The position numbers were made by a program, and so were the translations under genes. From Aphelenchoides besseyi (Eukaryota > Nematoda > Chromadorea > Rhabditida > Aphelenchoididae), in NCBI GenBank assembly GCA_024699855.1, contig JAMPIQ010000002.1:13516001-13580000 (forward strand): DNA of 64,000 nucleotides, read 5' to 3'. Below the pieces are notes generated by a model. It had not been told where the DNA came from and did no database searches. It saw nothing but the letters and a program-made list of their open reading frames with translations. Shown in pieces: positions 57,345-64,000 of the stretch; position 1 is the stretch's first letter, and each line of letters begins with the position of its first letter.

Positions 57345-58872
57345 TTCGCTCGCTCTGAACTGATCGACTCGAATGTCAAAATGATAAGAAACAAAAAGCC
57401 ACGTGAAATAACACTCACGAATTGTGAACGAACGTTTCAAGCTAATGAGCTGTTAACGTTTGCTATTTCCCTGTTCTTTTACACGCAATATGTTTTCAGT
57501 ACAAATCATCGTTGTACAGTGAATGAATAACGGATTGTACACGAGCGAAGAACAAACTCCATCGATTTTCGAACACTCAACAACTGTGGACACAAGAGCA
57601 AACGTCCAGCTACTTTTTAGATCGAATTGCAATCATTTATACAACAATCATTACTATCTTCAAACTGTGATGTAAAGAACTTACAGACATTGGAGCTAAA
57701 AACTTCATCAGAACGTCAAATTTAATTGAATTTTAGTTACAATCAAATTTGAGAGATTTATAATTGCACTCCTATACGACGGCCATTAAACTCAATATCA
57801 ATTTGAATACGTTGTCTACACCAACATGATTGACTCGGGAGCTTATAGTTTACGGAACATAAGCACGTTCGCATAATAACGTGATGGTAGTTAATCCCGA
57901 TCTATTGACTACCGAGTTTATGGAATTTTGGAAGATTTGCGCTCAAATTTCACGTTGAATTCCGCTGTCAACTGCTAATTTTCATTGACGTCAATGATCG
58001 GTAGACGGTTGGCAAATTTCTAGTTCAGCTTCGATGTCATTTGGTTTAGTGGACTCAATTGCTGAGAACTATAAAGATGCTTTGACTAGTAGACAAGATT
58101 GTTGCCTGCTGTTCAGTAAACAAGAAGCAAATAGTTTGATAAGAAGAAAGTTTACGATCAACTGACATTGTCGTAAAGCATTCGCCTTCAGTTGTTCATC
58201 TTATCATTTTGTAAGGGAATCATGGATTTCGACAAGAACAAATTTTCGTGTTCTTTTTCGGATTCCGAAATTTTATTATAGAAATGTCGAGCTACAGCGA
58301 CTGGATGCCGCCTTGTGGCGGTGAGTTTGAAGATTCGGTCCCAAAGCGAAGACCACTTCCGTCTGGTGGTTGGGAGTACGGGGAGTTTGCGGGGCTGTCG
58401 AATTTTTCCGTTTGATCAATACAATTTTGCCGTTTCAATACGACTTACTTGTCATCTTAAACGCTTTTGTAGTCGTGGAAATTCGTGCTTGAAAAGTTTT
58501 GTTCGAAAGTTTTGGCAAACAAAAATTTATGCTTCAACCTGCCGATCTAGTGGTTTTCCAATGATTTCACTTTACGACTTTCTTTTTCGTTGCTACTCGA
58601 TTAGCGGTTGGACAACAAGTCTGTGGTTGATTGCAAACGGTTTTCATCGCCATCTAAACGCTCTTCACGCCGTTGCTAAGTCCGCTGCTGTCGTGACGTT
58701 TGCGAGTTGAATGTCTTGTGGATTTTGCGTTTTTTATTGCAAACAATGTTCGGCGGTCGAAAGTGTTAATGAACTCGAGTGTTGTTGTAGCGTGTTTTCA
58801 ATTGTTTTTGAATTTAATTTCAGTGGTGAGGCAGATCGACGTTTGTTTTCAAGAGCTGCCGTCCTTCAAACG
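57345..58872. other. intergenic between arfaptin and SRPK, possible further SRPK first exon
   Basis: Divergent promoters of the arfaptin and SRPK genes should lie here. At 58,284 an ATG begins MSSYSDWMPPCG and meets a perfect GTGAGT donor after GGCG. This could be another first exon or a leader exon of SRPK, but its phase (1) does not match the exon at 60,556, so it would need an unknown middle exon. The frame at 58,315-58,710 looks like noise. Confidence 0.4.
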
Positions 58873-62978
<4,106 letters not shown>

Positions 62979-64000
62979 TACGGGTATCATTTCGGCTTCC
63001 GGCGTCGTTTACAATTGGTTTCAAGGCACGTATAAACGCGCTGTTTCTGTTTTTTTACCAAAGATATTTTTTGTCGCATAATCGGCTTCTATTCGCCAAT
63101 TACTATGTTGTGATTTTTTCCCTTTTAAACGCATGGACTAACCTTTTTTATTGGACTGTTGTGCCGTTTATGTACAGAATGCTTAGCAGTATAAAGTGTT
63201 GTATTAATCGTGGAACATGAACATCACCCCGTTCTTGTACTTCAACTACTTACTCGAAAACGGTGTTCAATTTCTCAGTTCATTCGTTGAGCATTCGTTC
63301 TAGTTCTTTCTCGTGGTCGTCTTTGTAATTCAGTTGCCGCAATAAAAATGATTCGTCAGTTGTGTTTATGCTTCTGTCATTTCTGCTTAATCTGATTGTT
63401 CTTCGAATTCTACGTCACGAATCGTACTAACATCAATTCTTGTTTCCTGTAAAACGAACACGAAGATCGAGTGTCTTCTGCATCCTCCAAAACAGCTTCT
63501 ATAGCGGGTTTATGATCCTATGGTATTTCTTTTTGTAACAATTTGCTTGTACTTTCTATTACAGAGACCTAATCGAAGTTTTCATCGACGCTTAGCGTCT
63601 GAAAGACGAAACATCGCTGCATTTTTCTAAATCCATTTAATTATTTCCTTGTTCATTAGACTTGCTGGCTGTTGCCTCGGGTTCGTCTGCTGGTTATCCG
63701 TTCAATTTAAAGCTCATTCTCTTAATCTCCGGCTTGAATTACTTCTTACGTCTTCAAAGTTCTAATCGAAACGCTTCTTTCTGAAACAAACTGCTTTTCG
63801 TGTGCATTGTGTCTCGTGGAAAACAACACGAGTTTTCAAACCAACAGTCTTCTAAGTCATAATTCTTAAAGTTCTCTTGTGTTTCATCTCATTCAACATC
63901 CTATTTATCGACGGAACTTTTATGTAAAAATCGTTCGCAATTCTCTGCGCAAGCCAAGTATTTGTTTTTGCAACTTTCTTTCTGTTGCGTTCGTCGTAAT
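62979..64000. other. 3' flank of SRPK, no supported gene
   Basis: No open frame of note, domain or repeat is visible in the last kilobase. AATAAA at about 63,341 could serve the SRPK message. Confidence 0.5.

Overview
This is a eukaryotic window with small spliced genes, introns mostly of 40-60 bases, acceptors of the TTTNCAG/TTTTAG type, and no CRISPR, operon promoters or bacterial ribosome sites. The gene content (an EPI-1-like laminin alpha, LIS1, a MAPKAP kinase, SRPK, an arfaptin, a cystatin) and the frequent AG acceptors a few bases upstream of start codons, which look like spliced-leader trans-splice sites, point to a nematode. The species cannot be named from the sequence alone. Layout: 1-11,090 holds the last exon of a gene entering from the left, an Hsp70 pseudogene, the intact lis-1 gene on the minus strand (3,495-5,139) and about 6 kb with only coding relics. 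From 11,092 to 23,100 a MAPKAP kinase gene (plus) and a long laminin alpha gene (minus) converge with nearly touching 3' ends. From about 25,000 to 32,000 is a transposon nest: an intact-looking mariner lies inside a broken Tc1-like element, which lies inside a truncated Helitron, followed by a 5'-truncated LINE. 

From 34,000 to 42,500 are two short IS630/Tc1/mariner-superfamily elements with clear inverted repeats and TA target duplications, a tRNA-derived SINE, and two genes I do not recognise. One of these is a gene of many short exons for a secreted protein (36,281-40,705), and one of the two transposons sits inside its first intron. The region from 43,000 to 54,500 holds a secreted cystatin, a second Helitron helicase relic, a membrane-protein gene with two alternative 3' ends, a pseudogene built from tandemly duplicated exons, a solo transposon end and a broken major-facilitator gene. 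The right end carries a HEPN-like helical protein gene, an arfaptin (BAR domain) gene and a large SRPK gene with at least two alternative first exons.

The best-supported unusual observations are these. The laminin alpha chain carries only two LG modules instead of five. A never-seen secreted protein gene has a transposon with apparently identical 233-base inverted repeats in intron 1. GC-AG introns occur at several places, one of them at the alternative 3'-end switch of the membrane-protein gene. A SINE and a LINE appear to share their 3' end sequence. The exon joins below were made by eye from reading frame and splice consensus, so boundaries are predictions.
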